A DNA stretch of 64,000 nt from JABDQW01 sp942492025 (GTDB lineage: Bacteria; Pseudomonadota; Gammaproteobacteria; SZUA-229), in the NCBI GenBank assembly GCA_942492025.1, contig CALODJ010000008.1:528964-592963 (forward strand), in the 5' to 3' direction. This document shows, piece by piece, positions 24,615 through 33,842 of the stretch. The position numbers were made by a program, and so were the translations under genes. How positions within the stretch are numbered: the first letter of the stretch is position 1; every line of letters begins with the position of its first letter. The notes below the pieces were generated by a model, which had not been told where the DNA came from, ran no database searches, and saw only the letters and a program-made list of their open reading frames with translations.

Positions 24615-26327
24615 ATGAAATATTTACACATTTTCGTTTTGTTACTGATCAGCTCACAGACCGTGGCTGCGGCTAATATCACTGCACGTCTGAGCCATAA
24701 CCCTGTATCACTGGATGAGTCCTTTCACCTGATCTACGAGGCCGACAGCAGCGTTGACGATGATCCTGATTTCAGCGGTGTATCCAAGGACTTCGAGATA
24801 CTGAGCAGCAGCCAGAGCACGAATATGCGGTCGATTAATGGTTCATGGAGCCTGAAAAAATCCTGGGACCTGGTGCTGATCAGTAAGCAGGCTGGTGTGT
24901 TCACGATTCCTTCCGTACCCTTCGGCAAGGACTCGAGTCCGACTGTTCGGGTAACCGTAAAACCCTCGACATCGAACAACACACAGGGCATCAGCGGCCA
25001 GAATGCGTACTTTCTTGAAGTCAGCACAGACAGAGAAAGCGCCTGGGTTCAATCCGAGATTATTTACACGATTCGCTTCCTGACCAGTATACCGATCAAC
25101 CGTCCCACACTGAGTGAACCGGAAACCAGCGATCCTGATGCCATAATCGAAAAACTCGGCCAGGTCGTTAACTATCAGAAGATGATCAACGACACGCCCT
25201 ACTCGGTCAGCGAGCTGCATTTTGCCGTCTATCCCCAACATAGCGGCACGCTGACCTTCAAACCAGTCATGTTAGAAGGTCGTGTCGCCAGCGGGTCTCG
25301 ATCCAGTTCGCTGTTCGATCAGTTCATGCAATCGGGTACGCTGAAAAGACTGCGCTCGAAGAGCGTCAGCGTCACCATCAAACCCAAACCTGAGAATATC
25401 CCGCCCGGCGCGTGGCTGCCGGCCGAAAACGTATCCATCGATGAAGAATGGTCAGATGACATTACCCAGCTTCGCACCGGGGAACCGGTCACACGCACAC
25501 TGACGATCAAGGCCACAGGCCTGACCGGCGAACAGCTGAACGATCCCGGGTTTGTGCAGGTAACCGGTGTCAAGCAATACCCGGACAAGGCCGTGATTGA
25601 AAACCAGCGAAAACGCGATGGCATCACGGGCAGCCGGCAGATCAAGATTGCCATGATACCGACGCAGGCTGGCCGCTACATTATTCCGGAAATCAGCATA
25701 CCCTGGTGGAACACGCGTACCGGCAGACAGGCGTACGCCCGCTTGCCAGCGACGGTGATCGAGGCTAGCGGCGTTGCTGCCTCAGCTCCGCTGCAGCCAT
25801 CAGTTGAAGTGGCACCACCGGATCGTCAAACGGCAGATCGGCCCGCAGAGCACGCAGCAACGACGCCAGGCACAGAGGATCGGGCTGTCATCAAACCGGC
25901 TTACTGGCCATGGATCAGCCTTGCCCTCGCCATCGGCTGGATAACCACCACCATTCTGCAGTTACGTAGCAGGCGTTCGCGCTCGGCGGCGGCTAAATCA
26001 GTGCCACCACCCCCCATACTGCCACTGCAAAGAGCCGTGGAGAAAGCCTGCAACAGCGGTGATGCCGTCAGAACCAAGGATGCGCTGCTCGAGTGGGCTG
26101 CCGCACGCTGGCCCGATTGCACCATCACCAGCCTGGCAGATATCGCCGACCTCAGCCCAGTAGATTTACGCCATCAGATTATGACGCTGAATACGACACT
26201 GTACAGCCCACAAGCCGGGGCCTGGGAGCCGAAAGCCCTGCGTTCCGCATTCCATGCCTTTTTATCACAGAAACAGAAAACACAAAAAACACCAGATTCG
26301 ATACTCGAGCCCCTTTATAAGTCCTGA
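24615..26327 (+). CDS. batD: BatD family protein
   Basis: A 570-residue exported protein. It has a signal peptide (YLHIFVLLLISSQTVAAANITARL), tandem Ig-like beta domains (conserved SWSLKKSWDLVLISKQAGVFTIPSV; FLEVSTDRESAWVQSEIIYTIRFL; ELHFAVYPQHSGTLTFKPV), one membrane helix near residue 438 (YWPWISLALAIGWITTTIL) and a cytoplasmic tail. This matches BatD. It is the last gene of the moxR-bat operon, although a palindromic repeat separates it from batBC. Confidence 0.9.
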   Translation: MKYLHIFVLLLISSQTVAAANITARLSHNPVSLDESFHLIYEADSSVDDDPDFSGVSKDFEILSSSQSTNMRSINGSWSLKKSWDLVLISKQAGVFTIPSVPFGKDSSPTVRVTVKPSTSNNTQGISGQNAYFLEVSTDRESAWVQSEIIYTIRFLTSIPINRPTLSEPETSDPDAIIEKLGQVVNYQKMINDTPYSVSELHFAVYPQHSGTLTFKPVMLEGRVASGSRSSSLFDQFMQSGTLKRLRSKSVSVTIKPKPENIPPGAWLPAENVSIDEEWSDDITQLRTGEPVTRTLTIKATGLTGEQLNDPGFVQVTGVKQYPDKAVIENQRKRDGITGSRQIKIAMIPTQAGRYIIPEISIPWWNTRTGRQAYARLPATVIEASGVAASAPLQPSVEVAPPDRQTADRPAEHAATTPGTEDRAVIKPAYWPWISLALAIGWITTTILQLRSRRSRSAAAKSVPPPPILPLQRAVEKACNSGDAVRTKDALLEWAAARWPDCTITSLADIADLSPVDLRHQIMTLNTTLYSPQAGAWEPKALRSAFHAFLSQKQKTQKTPDSILEPLYKS

Positions 26328-26394
26328 TACTGAGCATAAACTGTTGTTGTTACAGTCGTTTATGCCGAACATCATCAATCAACAGGGTAGCGTC

Positions 26395-27657
26395 ATGGAA
26401 TTTGAATCGTTTGCTGAAGGGTTGTCATTCTTTCTCTGGTCCACCTTTGTCATCGCGCTCATCATGGGTGCGGTTGTCAACAAAACCAATTTCTGCACCA
26501 TGGGCGCGGTCTCCGACATGGTCAACATGGGCGACTTTGGCCGCTTTCGCGCCTGGATGTTGGCGATCGCTGTCGCGCTGCTGGGCGTTTCCGTGCTCGA
26601 ATACCTGGGCATGGTCGAGGTCAATACAACCTTCCCTCCCTACCGGAACGGCCAGCTGGTTATCGGTGAAAATATACTCGGTGGCCTGCTGTTTGGCATC
26701 GGCATGACCTTTGCCAGCGGCTGCGGCAACAAGACCCTGGTCCGCATTGGAGGAGGTAATATTAAATCCGTGCTGGTATTCATCGTCATCGCGCTGATCG
26801 CCTGGTACATGATTAATCCATTACCGGGCAGCGACCTGACATTATTCAGCCTGTTTTTCTACGACTGGATTCGCCCGATTTCGATTGATCTTGCCAGCCA
26901 GCAGGATATCGGCGCCGTAATCCCTGTTGAAAACACCGCCATGGTCAGACTGCTTGCCGGTGGCTTGATAGGCCTGCTTTTACTGGTCATGATCTTCCGC
27001 TCCGCGGATTTCCGTGCCAGCAGGGACAACATCCTTGGCGGCATCGTGGTCGGACTCGTCATTCTGGTGGCCTGGTACACCAGCAGTAACATCAGCGTTA
27101 ATGCCGAGGACGATCTGTACTCGATGAGCGACTACTATGCTGAATGGGACATGCTGGCCGACAGTGAAGTGGGCAAGCCGGAGCGTGGCAATGCGGTGGC
27201 TGCACAATCGTTTACTTTCATCAATCCCATCGGCCAGAGCTATGGCTTTGTGATCTCGGGTTTCGACAGGGCAATGATCTCATTCGGCCTGGTTTCTGCC
27301 ATTGGCGTCATTCTCGGTTCCCTGGCGTGGTCACTGGTCAGCCGGTCATTCAGGATTGAGTGGTTCGCAAACTTCAAGGATTTTCTGATGCACCTGGTGG
27401 GTGCTATTTTGATGGGCTTCGGTGGCGTGATGGCGATGGGCTGCACCATCGGCCAGGGCATCACCGGCGTTTCCACACTGGCGATCGGTTCAATCCTGAC
27501 CTTATTTTCCATCGTCTTCGGCAGTGCATTGACGATGAAGATCCAGTACTACAAACTGATCTATGAAGACGAGGCCAGCTTCTTCAAGGCACTGGTCACA
27601 TCACTGGTCGATATGAGACTGCTACCGTCATCACTGCGCCAGCTCGATGCCGTGTAA
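26395..27657 (+). CDS. YeeE/YedE-type (TsuA-like) sulfur transporter
   Basis: About 420 residues with roughly ten membrane helices. The family motifs are present: MGAVVNKTNFCTMGAVSD, FASGCGNKTLVRIGGGNIKS and AMGCTIGQGITGVSTLAIGS, with the conserved Cys residues that pass thiosulfate or a related sulfur species through the membrane. The start at 26395 is chosen because MEFESFAEGLSFFLWSTFVIAL begins the first helix; longer versions overlap batD. No TusA gene is adjacent. Confidence 0.9.
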   Translation: MEFESFAEGLSFFLWSTFVIALIMGAVVNKTNFCTMGAVSDMVNMGDFGRFRAWMLAIAVALLGVSVLEYLGMVEVNTTFPPYRNGQLVIGENILGGLLFGIGMTFASGCGNKTLVRIGGGNIKSVLVFIVIALIAWYMINPLPGSDLTLFSLFFYDWIRPISIDLASQQDIGAVIPVENTAMVRLLAGGLIGLLLLVMIFRSADFRASRDNILGGIVVGLVILVAWYTSSNISVNAEDDLYSMSDYYAEWDMLADSEVGKPERGNAVAAQSFTFINPIGQSYGFVISGFDRAMISFGLVSAIGVILGSLAWSLVSRSFRIEWFANFKDFLMHLVGAILMGFGGVMAMGCTIGQGITGVSTLAIGSILTLFSIVFGSALTMKIQYYKLIYEDEASFFKALVTSLVDMRLLPSSLRQLDAV

Positions 27658-27777
27658 ATACAGCGACACTTGCGCATACCTCACGAAGGCGGATATATGT
27701 TTACCGTAGAGGCGCAGAGACCGATTGATATTTTCTGTTTTACACGTCAATGTATAAATACAGATAAGGTAGGATTC

Positions 27778-27833
27778 TTCAGCCGCGAATTTTCCGCGAA
27801 AACACGATGAATTCGCGGCTGAAGCCGCTCCCA
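27778..27833. repeat. Diverged palindromic repeat (CTTCAGCCGCGAA)
   Basis: CTTCAGCCGCGAATT and AATTCGCGGCTGAAGCCGCTCCCA are inverted around a short loop and match the repeat at 24501. On both sides lie remnants of the CCGCAGAGRCGCAGAG-type repeat (27709-27722 and 27850-27874). Nothing coding is seen in 27658-27998. Confidence 0.6.
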
Positions 27834-27998
27834 ACACAAAAAACTCTCCTCTGCGTTTCTGCGCTTCTGCGGTGGAAAAATCCCTTGAATGCATCAAAGC
27901 GGTGGGCAATGACCAACCTGCTTGCTTTGTGGAATCAAAGGGCTCTCCACAAGGTGAGAAATGCGGACCAGCGTCTATACTCAGGTTTGGAGTAGAAC

Positions 27999-28218
27999 GG
28001 CACTTACTTAAGACATATGAGTTTTTTGTTGTCGTTGCGAGGCACGAAGCATGAATTTTTCCCGGAGAAAAATTAACGCACGAAGTGCGGCCGCAAGGGG
28101 CAAATTACACGGACGTAATCTGTAATCTCCTGAATCGCGCGCCATAATAAGATTGCCGCGTCGCTACCGCTCCTCGCAATGACGCTACTTTGATCTTTTT
28201 TATGCTTAAGTAAAGTGC
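27999..28218. repeat. MITE-like element, family A copy 2
   Basis: The ends GGCACTTACTTAAG (27999-28012) and CTTAAGTAAAGTGC (28205-28218) match the terminal repeats of the element at 659-826. The interior again has GTTGCGAGGCACGAAGC and AGATTGCCGCGTCGC...CTCGCAATGACG, plus about 60 additional bases. It ends 29 bases before the kinase start and so may carry its promoter region. Confidence 0.7.
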
Positions 28219-28247
28219 GCGATTCGGGTAGGAGTATCTAGGGCGCT

Positions 28248-30770
28248 ATGGTAAAGAAACGATTCTGGCAGGCAGGCTGGTTCCCCGGCCTGATCATAAG
28301 TGTGTTATTTCTATCACTGGGGTGGACGGACTTTATGTCCACGCTGGAGTGGCAGGCCTATGGCCTCGGCGCCCGTCTTTCACCCGCGCCGGTATCCCGG
28401 GAAAACCTCGAAGTCATCGCCATCGATGAAGCATCATTGCAGCAACTCGGTGAATGGCCGTGGCCACGCAGCTTTCTTGGTGTCGTAATAAAAAACCTGA
28501 ATGCCAGTGGCGCAAGAACTGTTGGCCTGGCATTACCGCTGCACACACCGCAGAGTGAGTTCGGTGTCAAACGCCTGGATTCAATGCGCGACACCTATGA
28601 GGGCAAGTATGAAAAAACCGTCAAGGACATTCTGTTTCTTGCCAGACAGCGTCTTGATACCGATGGTGCACTCGCTGCCAGCCTGCGGCGATCGGACAAC
28701 ACCGTACTGGCGATCACCTACGGCCTGAACCATGATATCCAGAGAGGTTCATTGTCGGCCGGAAAGCAGATCCTCGAATCCTACGCTTTCCCGGACAGTC
28801 CGGCGGAAGCCGATGACTGGTTCGCCTATGTCCCCAGCATATTGACACAAGGTGTTCCTGTACCCACTCAGGCACAGGCCCCGATACCTATGCTGGCCAG
28901 GCATTCTGACGCCGGTATGCTGGACGAATCAGTGACGGGCAAGAGACACAGCCTGGTTACACCATTGGTGTTGAAGTCAGGTGATAAATACTATCCATCA
29001 TTCGATCTGATGTTCGCGGCAAAAAGCATGAACGTCGCTACCGGCGACATCGCGCTCGGCCTGGCACAGGACATTACCATGGGCGGTATCAAGCTGAACA
29101 CTGATCCGGCTTACCGTGTATATCCTCATCTATATAAGACGACCGCTAACAAGCCTGCCTTCAGAGTGCATTCATTCAATGACATTTATACTCACGCTGA
29201 CAGCAGACATGTCTTCAAAGACAAGGATGTGCTGATCGGTATGACGGCACCATCGCTGATCGACCCGATCATTATTCCCGGCGGTGAAACCATGGCACCT
29301 GTTTTGGTCAGCGCCCATCTGATCAACAACCTGCTGCACAATGATATGTACAAAGTGCCGGAATGGGCGTTGATGGCACAACTGGCGGCACTGGCAATGG
29401 TTGCGGTGTACCTGATTCTAGTCTTGCCCAGATTTCGGTTCTGGACCGGTTTCGTGACCAGCCTGCTGCTGCTGTTTGTCATTGTCAACCTGCATTTTGC
29501 CCTGATGGTCGTCAGTGCAATGTGGATACCGTTGATGCAGCCGACCGCCGCACTGCTGGCAGGCACACTGGCGCTAGCCATCAAACGCAAGATGGAGGAA
29601 GCCCAGCAACGCACCGAAGCGCATCTGTACGAATCAAACCTGACGCTCGGCCAGCATCTGCAGTCACAGGGCAATCTCGACCAGGCATTTGAAAAGTACC
29701 GCGGATGCCCGATTAATAATACGCTGCTCGACCGTCTCTACAATCTAGGACTCGATTATGAGCGCCGCCGCCAGTTCAGCAAGGCCGCGATGGTATTTGA
29801 ATATATCGACGAAAAACACACGGCCTTCCGAGACGTGAAGCAACGTATGCAGAAGAATCGCGAGATCCAGGACATGGTCGTACTGCCAAAGAACGGCAAG
29901 ACTACAGACCAGGGCACTCTGATATTGACGGACAATGGTGTTCAGAAACCGATGCTGGGCCGGTATCAGATTGAAAAAGAAATCGGACGCGGCGCCATGG
30001 GCATGGTCTATCTCGGCAAGGATCCGAAAATCGGCCGCACGGTCGCGATCAAGACCATGGCGCTCGCTCAGGAGTTTGACCCGGACGAACTGGATGACAT
30101 CAAACAACGCTTTCTGCGTGAGGCTGAAACGGCTGGACGACTGAATCACCAGAATATCGTTACCATATTTGACGTCGGTGAAGAACAGGAACTGGCCTAC
30201 ATCGCCATGGATTATCTGAAAGGCCATGATCTGTCGCGGCACAAACAGGCGGACAGGCTGCTACCGATCGATGTGGTGCTGAACATCGGCATCGAGGTCG
30301 CAAACGCACTGGATTTTGCACACAGGCACGACGTTGTGCATCGAGACATTAAGCCGGCCAATATTGTTTATGATAAGGCCAGCGGAAGCGTCAAGGTCAC
30401 CGACTTCGGCGTAGCCTGTCTCACCAATTCCAGTAAAACGAAAACCGGCACCATGCTCGGCAGCCCTTCCTACATGTCACCGGAACAGGTCGACGGCAAA
30501 AAAGTCGACGGCGGTTCCGATCTGTTTTCGCTGGGCACGACCCTGTATCAGCTCAGTACCGGACAACTGCCATTCGTCTCGGATACGCTCGCCGGCTTGA
30601 CCCACAAGATCTGCAATGAAAAGCAGGTGGATGCCAGCAAGGTACGCAGCGAGGTGCCCGCCTGCCTGAGTCGCATCATCAACAAAGCCTTGCGAAAACA
30701 GCGTGAAGACCGCTACAAGAATGGCGTACAGATGGCAAAAGCATTGCGTCTATGCCGCGACTCGCTCTGA
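28248..30770 (+). CDS. CHASE2-domain serine/threonine protein kinase
   Basis: An 840-residue membrane kinase. An N-terminal helix is followed by a periplasmic CHASE2 sensor (about 35-365: ENLEVIAIDEASLQQLGEWPWPR, then VTPLVLKSGDKYYPSFDL), three membrane helices (about 375-445), TPR-like repeats (about 460-530) and a Hanks-type kinase domain from about 570. That domain has the loop IGRGAMGMVYLG, Lys in VAIKTM, HRDIKPAN, TDFGVA, GSPSYMSPEQ and SDLFSLG, so all catalytic residues are present. It senses an unknown signal outside the membrane and phosphorylates proteins inside. An OmpA-type lipoprotein gene follows. Confidence 0.95.
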   Translation: MVKKRFWQAGWFPGLIISVLFLSLGWTDFMSTLEWQAYGLGARLSPAPVSRENLEVIAIDEASLQQLGEWPWPRSFLGVVIKNLNASGARTVGLALPLHTPQSEFGVKRLDSMRDTYEGKYEKTVKDILFLARQRLDTDGALAASLRRSDNTVLAITYGLNHDIQRGSLSAGKQILESYAFPDSPAEADDWFAYVPSILTQGVPVPTQAQAPIPMLARHSDAGMLDESVTGKRHSLVTPLVLKSGDKYYPSFDLMFAAKSMNVATGDIALGLAQDITMGGIKLNTDPAYRVYPHLYKTTANKPAFRVHSFNDIYTHADSRHVFKDKDVLIGMTAPSLIDPIIIPGGETMAPVLVSAHLINNLLHNDMYKVPEWALMAQLAALAMVAVYLILVLPRFRFWTGFVTSLLLLFVIVNLHFALMVVSAMWIPLMQPTAALLAGTLALAIKRKMEEAQQRTEAHLYESNLTLGQHLQSQGNLDQAFEKYRGCPINNTLLDRLYNLGLDYERRRQFSKAAMVFEYIDEKHTAFRDVKQRMQKNREIQDMVVLPKNGKTTDQGTLILTDNGVQKPMLGRYQIEKEIGRGAMGMVYLGKDPKIGRTVAIKTMALAQEFDPDELDDIKQRFLREAETAGRLNHQNIVTIFDVGEEQELAYIAMDYLKGHDLSRHKQADRLLPIDVVLNIGIEVANALDFAHRHDVVHRDIKPANIVYDKASGSVKVTDFGVACLTNSSKTKTGTMLGSPSYMSPEQVDGKKVDGGSDLFSLGTTLYQLSTGQLPFVSDTLAGLTHKICNEKQVDASKVRSEVPACLSRIINKALRKQREDRYKNGVQMAKALRLCRDSL

Positions 30771-30874
30771 CGATTTTAGTTACTATATGCTTATTCCTGT
30801 AAATGCTAATATTATGATTTTCTAACCATCCGCGATAAAATCCGCGCTCAAAATTTCAACCCAGGGTATTCCTT

Positions 30875-31570
30875 ATGAAAAACATTGCAAGACTCGCAGT
30901 TGCACTAACCGTTTCCGGCACGCTGATGGTCAGCGGCTGCACCACATATGACGCCTACACCGGCGAAGAAAAAGTCTCCAACACGGCCAAAGGTGCCAGT
31001 ATTGGCGCTGGTGTCGGTGCTGTGGTTGCGTATTTCGCGAACAAGGACGAAAGCAGCAAGGAGCGGCAAAAACGCATGCTCGCAGCTGCCGGTGTTGGCG
31101 CTATCGCTGGCGGCGGCGTGGGCTACTATATGGATTCGCAGGAAGCCAAGCTGCGCAAGCAATTGCGCGATTCCGGCGTTAGCGTCGTCAGAGAAGGCGA
31201 TAAAATCAATCTGATCATGCCCGGCAACATCACCTTCGATACCGATAAAGCAAACATCAAGACGGATTTTAACAAAGTGCTCGACTCCGTTGCCCTGGTA
31301 CTGGAGGAATTCGATAAAACCGTTATCGCCGTCGCTGGCCACACCGACAGCACCGGATCCCGTGACTATAACCAGCAGCTTTCTGAAAAACGTGCAAGAT
31401 CGGTGGCCAACTACCTGAAGACACACAATATTGTGGAAGCACGCTTTGATGTGGTAGGTTTTGGCGAAGACTATCCCCTCGCTGACAACACCACGCCTGA
31501 AGGTCGTGCACAGAATCGCCGAGTCGAACTCACACTGATTCCTATCACGGAGGAAGCCTTAGAATCGTAA
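30875..31570 (+). CDS. OmpA family lipoprotein with glycine-zipper segment
   Basis: A 231-residue protein with a lipoprotein signal peptide (LMVSGCTTYD, Cys about 22), a Gly-rich zipper (AKGASIGAGVGAVVAY and AAAGVGAIAGGGVGYYM, about 45-88) and a C-terminal OmpA/MotB domain (FDTDKANIK, VAGHTDSTGSRDYNQQLSEKRA, NRRVELTL). The domain should bind peptidoglycan while the lipid anchors the protein to the outer membrane. It is 104 bases after the CHASE2 kinase and ends in a strong terminator. Confidence 0.93.
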   Translation: MKNIARLAVALTVSGTLMVSGCTTYDAYTGEEKVSNTAKGASIGAGVGAVVAYFANKDESSKERQKRMLAAAGVGAIAGGGVGYYMDSQEAKLRKQLRDSGVSVVREGDKINLIMPGNITFDTDKANIKTDFNKVLDSVALVLEEFDKTVIAVAGHTDSTGSRDYNQQLSEKRARSVANYLKTHNIVEARFDVVGFGEDYPLADNTTPEGRAQNRRVELTLIPITEEALES

Positions 31571-31594
31571 TAAGCCGCTAAAATGCACGGTGAC

Positions 31595-31618
31595 AAAGGG
31601 GGCATTCGCCCCCTTTTT
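31595..31618 (+). terminator. Rho-independent terminator
   Basis: AAAGGGGGCATTCGCCCCC is followed by TTTTT, 24 bases after the OmpA-family stop. A strong GC stem with a four-base loop and T run makes this the clearest terminator in the window. Confidence 0.92.
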
Positions 31619-31690
31619 CTTTATACTGTACGCATTATCAGCGTTTATATGAATCATTCGTTGCTGCTATGCATCACGGTATGTTTACGT

Positions 31691-31939
31691 TTAACCCGCA
31701 TTTCTCACCAGGCGGCGTGTAATACTGGTAAGGCATTGGTTTTTTGGAGTGAAGCTCGGATTATTAAAAATACAGTGTGTTATTCAAGCATGCCTATCAC
31801 GGTTCAGGCTGGTCTTCGTGTCCGTACGCTTGCTCTTCACTCAAACCGTAGCTATTGCTACGCTTTTCGCTCCAGAGCGGCGCTTACGAACACGAATCCT
31901 GCGCCTGCTCCCGTGATCCTGGTGAGAAATGCGGGTTAA
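31691..31939. repeat. TTAA-flanked MITE-like element, family B copy 1
   Basis: Perfect 22-base terminal inverted repeats at 31691-31712 and 31918-31939 begin and end with TTAA; inside this the end reads CCCGCATTTCTCACCAGG. The 249-base element holds a conserved internal stretch with AAGAGCAAGCG and GGCGCTTACGAACACGAA on one strand. It has no convincing gene: the 118-codon frame across it looks like chance. A longer copy in inverse orientation is at 58616-59010. Confidence 0.8.
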
Positions 31940-31957
31940 CCCCATAAGGAGACCATC

Positions 31958-32920
31958 ATGACTATTCGAAACAGACTATCATCCCTGGTCATTATGTGTC
32001 TGTTGACAGCGTCGCTCAATGCAGCGACTACCTACGCCCCGACTTCTGTTGAAATGGAAGTCACGCGGGTATCCGAACATGTTTATTATGTGGAAGGTGC
32101 GGCTGGTATTGCGACGGATAATGAAGGCTTTATCTCCAACGCCGGCTTTGTTGTCACCGGTGATGGGGTTGTTGTATTCGATGCATTGGGCACACCCTCA
32201 CTGGCAAACAAGCTGGTCAGTAAAATCCGCGAGATCACCGACCAGCCCATTCGTAAGATCATCGTCAGTCATTACCATGCTGACCACGTATATGGCCTGC
32301 AGGTATTTGAAGAAATCGGTGCAGAAATCAGCGCGCCAGAGGGTGCTCAAAAATACATCCAGTCGGACGCAGCAAGGATGCGTCTGGAAGAACGCCAGTT
32401 CTCACTGGAACCCTGGGTGGATGAAAACACACGCCTGGTACTTCCTGATAGTACCGTGTCCAAGTCAGATAGCTTCAGCATGGGTGGTTTGACCTTCACC
32501 ATTAATTACATGGGCAAGGCGCACTCCGATGGCGACCTGACGATGCTGGTGGAACCCGACAGCGTGCTGTTCTCCGGTGATATCATCTTTGAAGGCCGTA
32601 TACCTTTTGTCGGCAATGCCGATACGAAAAACTGGCTGAACACACTGACCCGGCTGGAAACCGGCGGCCTCACCGCATTGATACCCGGCCACGGGCCGGC
32701 TTCGACCGATCCGCAGCAAACCATCGCGCTGACACGAGCGTACCTGGCCTATCTTAGAGATACCATGGGTGCTGCGGTCGATGAATTTATTCCGTTTGAT
32801 GAAGCATACGCCGAGGTTGACTGGTCGCGTTTCAAGGAACTGCCCGCATTTGAAGAAGGCAACCGCATCAACGCCTACCAGGTCTATCTGTCCATGGAAG
32901 CAGAACTGCTCGAACAATAA
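31958..32920 (+). CDS. Exported metallo-beta-lactamase fold hydrolase
   Basis: A 320-residue protein with a signal peptide (SSLVIMCLLTASLNAATTYA) and a zinc hydrolase domain: SHYHADHVYG (metal ligands), GKAHSDGDLTML, LFSGDIIFEGRIPF and IPGHGPAST. The shape is that of the SoxH or quinoprotein-relay type of periplasmic MBL proteins. The substrate is unknown. It starts 18 bases after the family B repeat element, which therefore probably overlaps its promoter region. Confidence 0.9.
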   Translation: MTIRNRLSSLVIMCLLTASLNAATTYAPTSVEMEVTRVSEHVYYVEGAAGIATDNEGFISNAGFVVTGDGVVVFDALGTPSLANKLVSKIREITDQPIRKIIVSHYHADHVYGLQVFEEIGAEISAPEGAQKYIQSDAARMRLEERQFSLEPWVDENTRLVLPDSTVSKSDSFSMGGLTFTINYMGKAHSDGDLTMLVEPDSVLFSGDIIFEGRIPFVGNADTKNWLNTLTRLETGGLTALIPGHGPASTDPQQTIALTRAYLAYLRDTMGAAVDEFIPFDEAYAEVDWSRFKELPAFEEGNRINAYQVYLSMEAELLEQ

Positions 32921-32959
32921 AGCAGCAAATTCGCTTTAGACGGCCTGCAGTCAGGTGCC

Positions 32960-33185
32960 ATTGACATAGTGCAACGTTTTTCCAGCCATGATCATTTGTT
33001 AAGCGACCAGCGGGACCGGCCTGACAATGCGCGACCGCGCCGGCCTTGGAAGTCGGAACTGCTGCATTGTCACCAGCAAGGAACACGCTGTCCGCCACCG
33101 CTGATTTGAGGATTAACTTATCGGTTCTGCCAAATCCCAATTCATCGCCCAGGTCAGCATCATGCGCAGGATTAACCTGAAATCC
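32960..33185 (-). pseudogene. FAD-dependent oxidoreductase fragment (sulfide:quinone reductase-like)
   Basis: On the minus strand, after a TAG, the frame reads GFQVNP, then GRTDKLILKSAVADSVFLAG and DNAAVPTSKAGAVAHCQA. VFLAGDNAAVPTSKAGAVAH is the motif by which sulfide:quinone oxidoreductases and related flavoproteins bind FAD near their C-terminus. Everything before and most after it is missing. It is a relic; the exact family is inferred from one motif. Confidence 0.5.
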
Positions 33186-33198
33186 CTATAGCTCAGAT

Positions 33199-33408
33199 TC
33201 ACTCAAAGTGATTGGAGTACTTCTTCATGTAAGCCTTGCTGTATCGGTCGGGAAGCGCGTAATACACAAAAATATTGATGATTGTAGCCGCCAACAGTAC
33301 GCCTACAGCGTTAATTCCCTGCACCAGTACAGCCGTCAGCGCGACACTCATAAGCGTTGATATGGCCATCAGCAGAATTCTGTTACGTTTTTGTTCCAGG
33401 TACAACAT
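33199..33408 (-). CDS. Small hypothetical membrane protein, 69 aa
   Basis: Two hydrophobic segments (ILLMAISTLMSVALTAVLVQ and AVGVLLAATIINIFVYYALP) with a basic C-terminus (RYSKAYMKKYSNHFE). It follows the next small frame by four bases on the same strand, so the two may be translated together. No family is recognised. It might also be a piece of a larger membrane protein. Confidence 0.4.
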   Translation of the reverse strand: MLYLEQKRNRILLMAISTLMSVALTAVLVQGINAVGVLLAATIINIFVYYALPDRYSKAYMKKYSNHFE

Positions 33409-33412
33409 TTCA

Positions 33413-33622
33413 TTACTCCATCGGAAAATCTTGGTCTTTTATAAAATATAGCTGCTCGTCAGGAAAAATCCTTGACCCGGCACGCCATGCATCAGAAAAA
33501 TCTGTCAAATCATCATAAATTACGGGATTTAAAGCACTGCGGCCAGGCAGGCGAACAGACATGCCCATCTGACCCGAAATTTGTAGCCCGCTAAAAGAAG
33601 TGATAATCGCAATCAAAATCAT
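33413..33622 (-). CDS. Small hypothetical protein, 69 aa
   Basis: An N-terminal hydrophobic segment (ILIAIITSFSGLQISG) is followed by a polar part with several Asp and Arg residues (NPVIYDDLTDFSDAWRAGSR) and ends DQDFPME. It lies directly before the 69-residue membrane protein. I do not recognise it, and chance is not excluded. Confidence 0.35.
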   Translation of the reverse strand: MILIAIITSFSGLQISGQMGMSVRLPGRSALNPVIYDDLTDFSDAWRAGSRIFPDEQLYFIKDQDFPME

Positions 33623-33842
33623 GATCAGATGCAGCCGTATAAACGGTTAATAATCCACCAATGGGCTACTAACGGGCATATCAAGCCTCCGCCTGGTCGA
33701 TTTCCCTGACTATTTTCAGTTTCCAGGTATGGGACATATGCCCAAAGCCGGATCACATCGGCACTTGCCCAATTCAACAGGCTTCTATCAGGCCCTACTA
33801 TTGTCCTAACGACAACAGCCTGGTAACAGGACGGAGGTGAAT

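Noticed and set aside
31583..31939. A 118-codon frame after the OmpA-family gene
   Set aside because: It lies across the terminator and the family B repeat element, and ends in its TIR. Its sequence is explained by the repeat.
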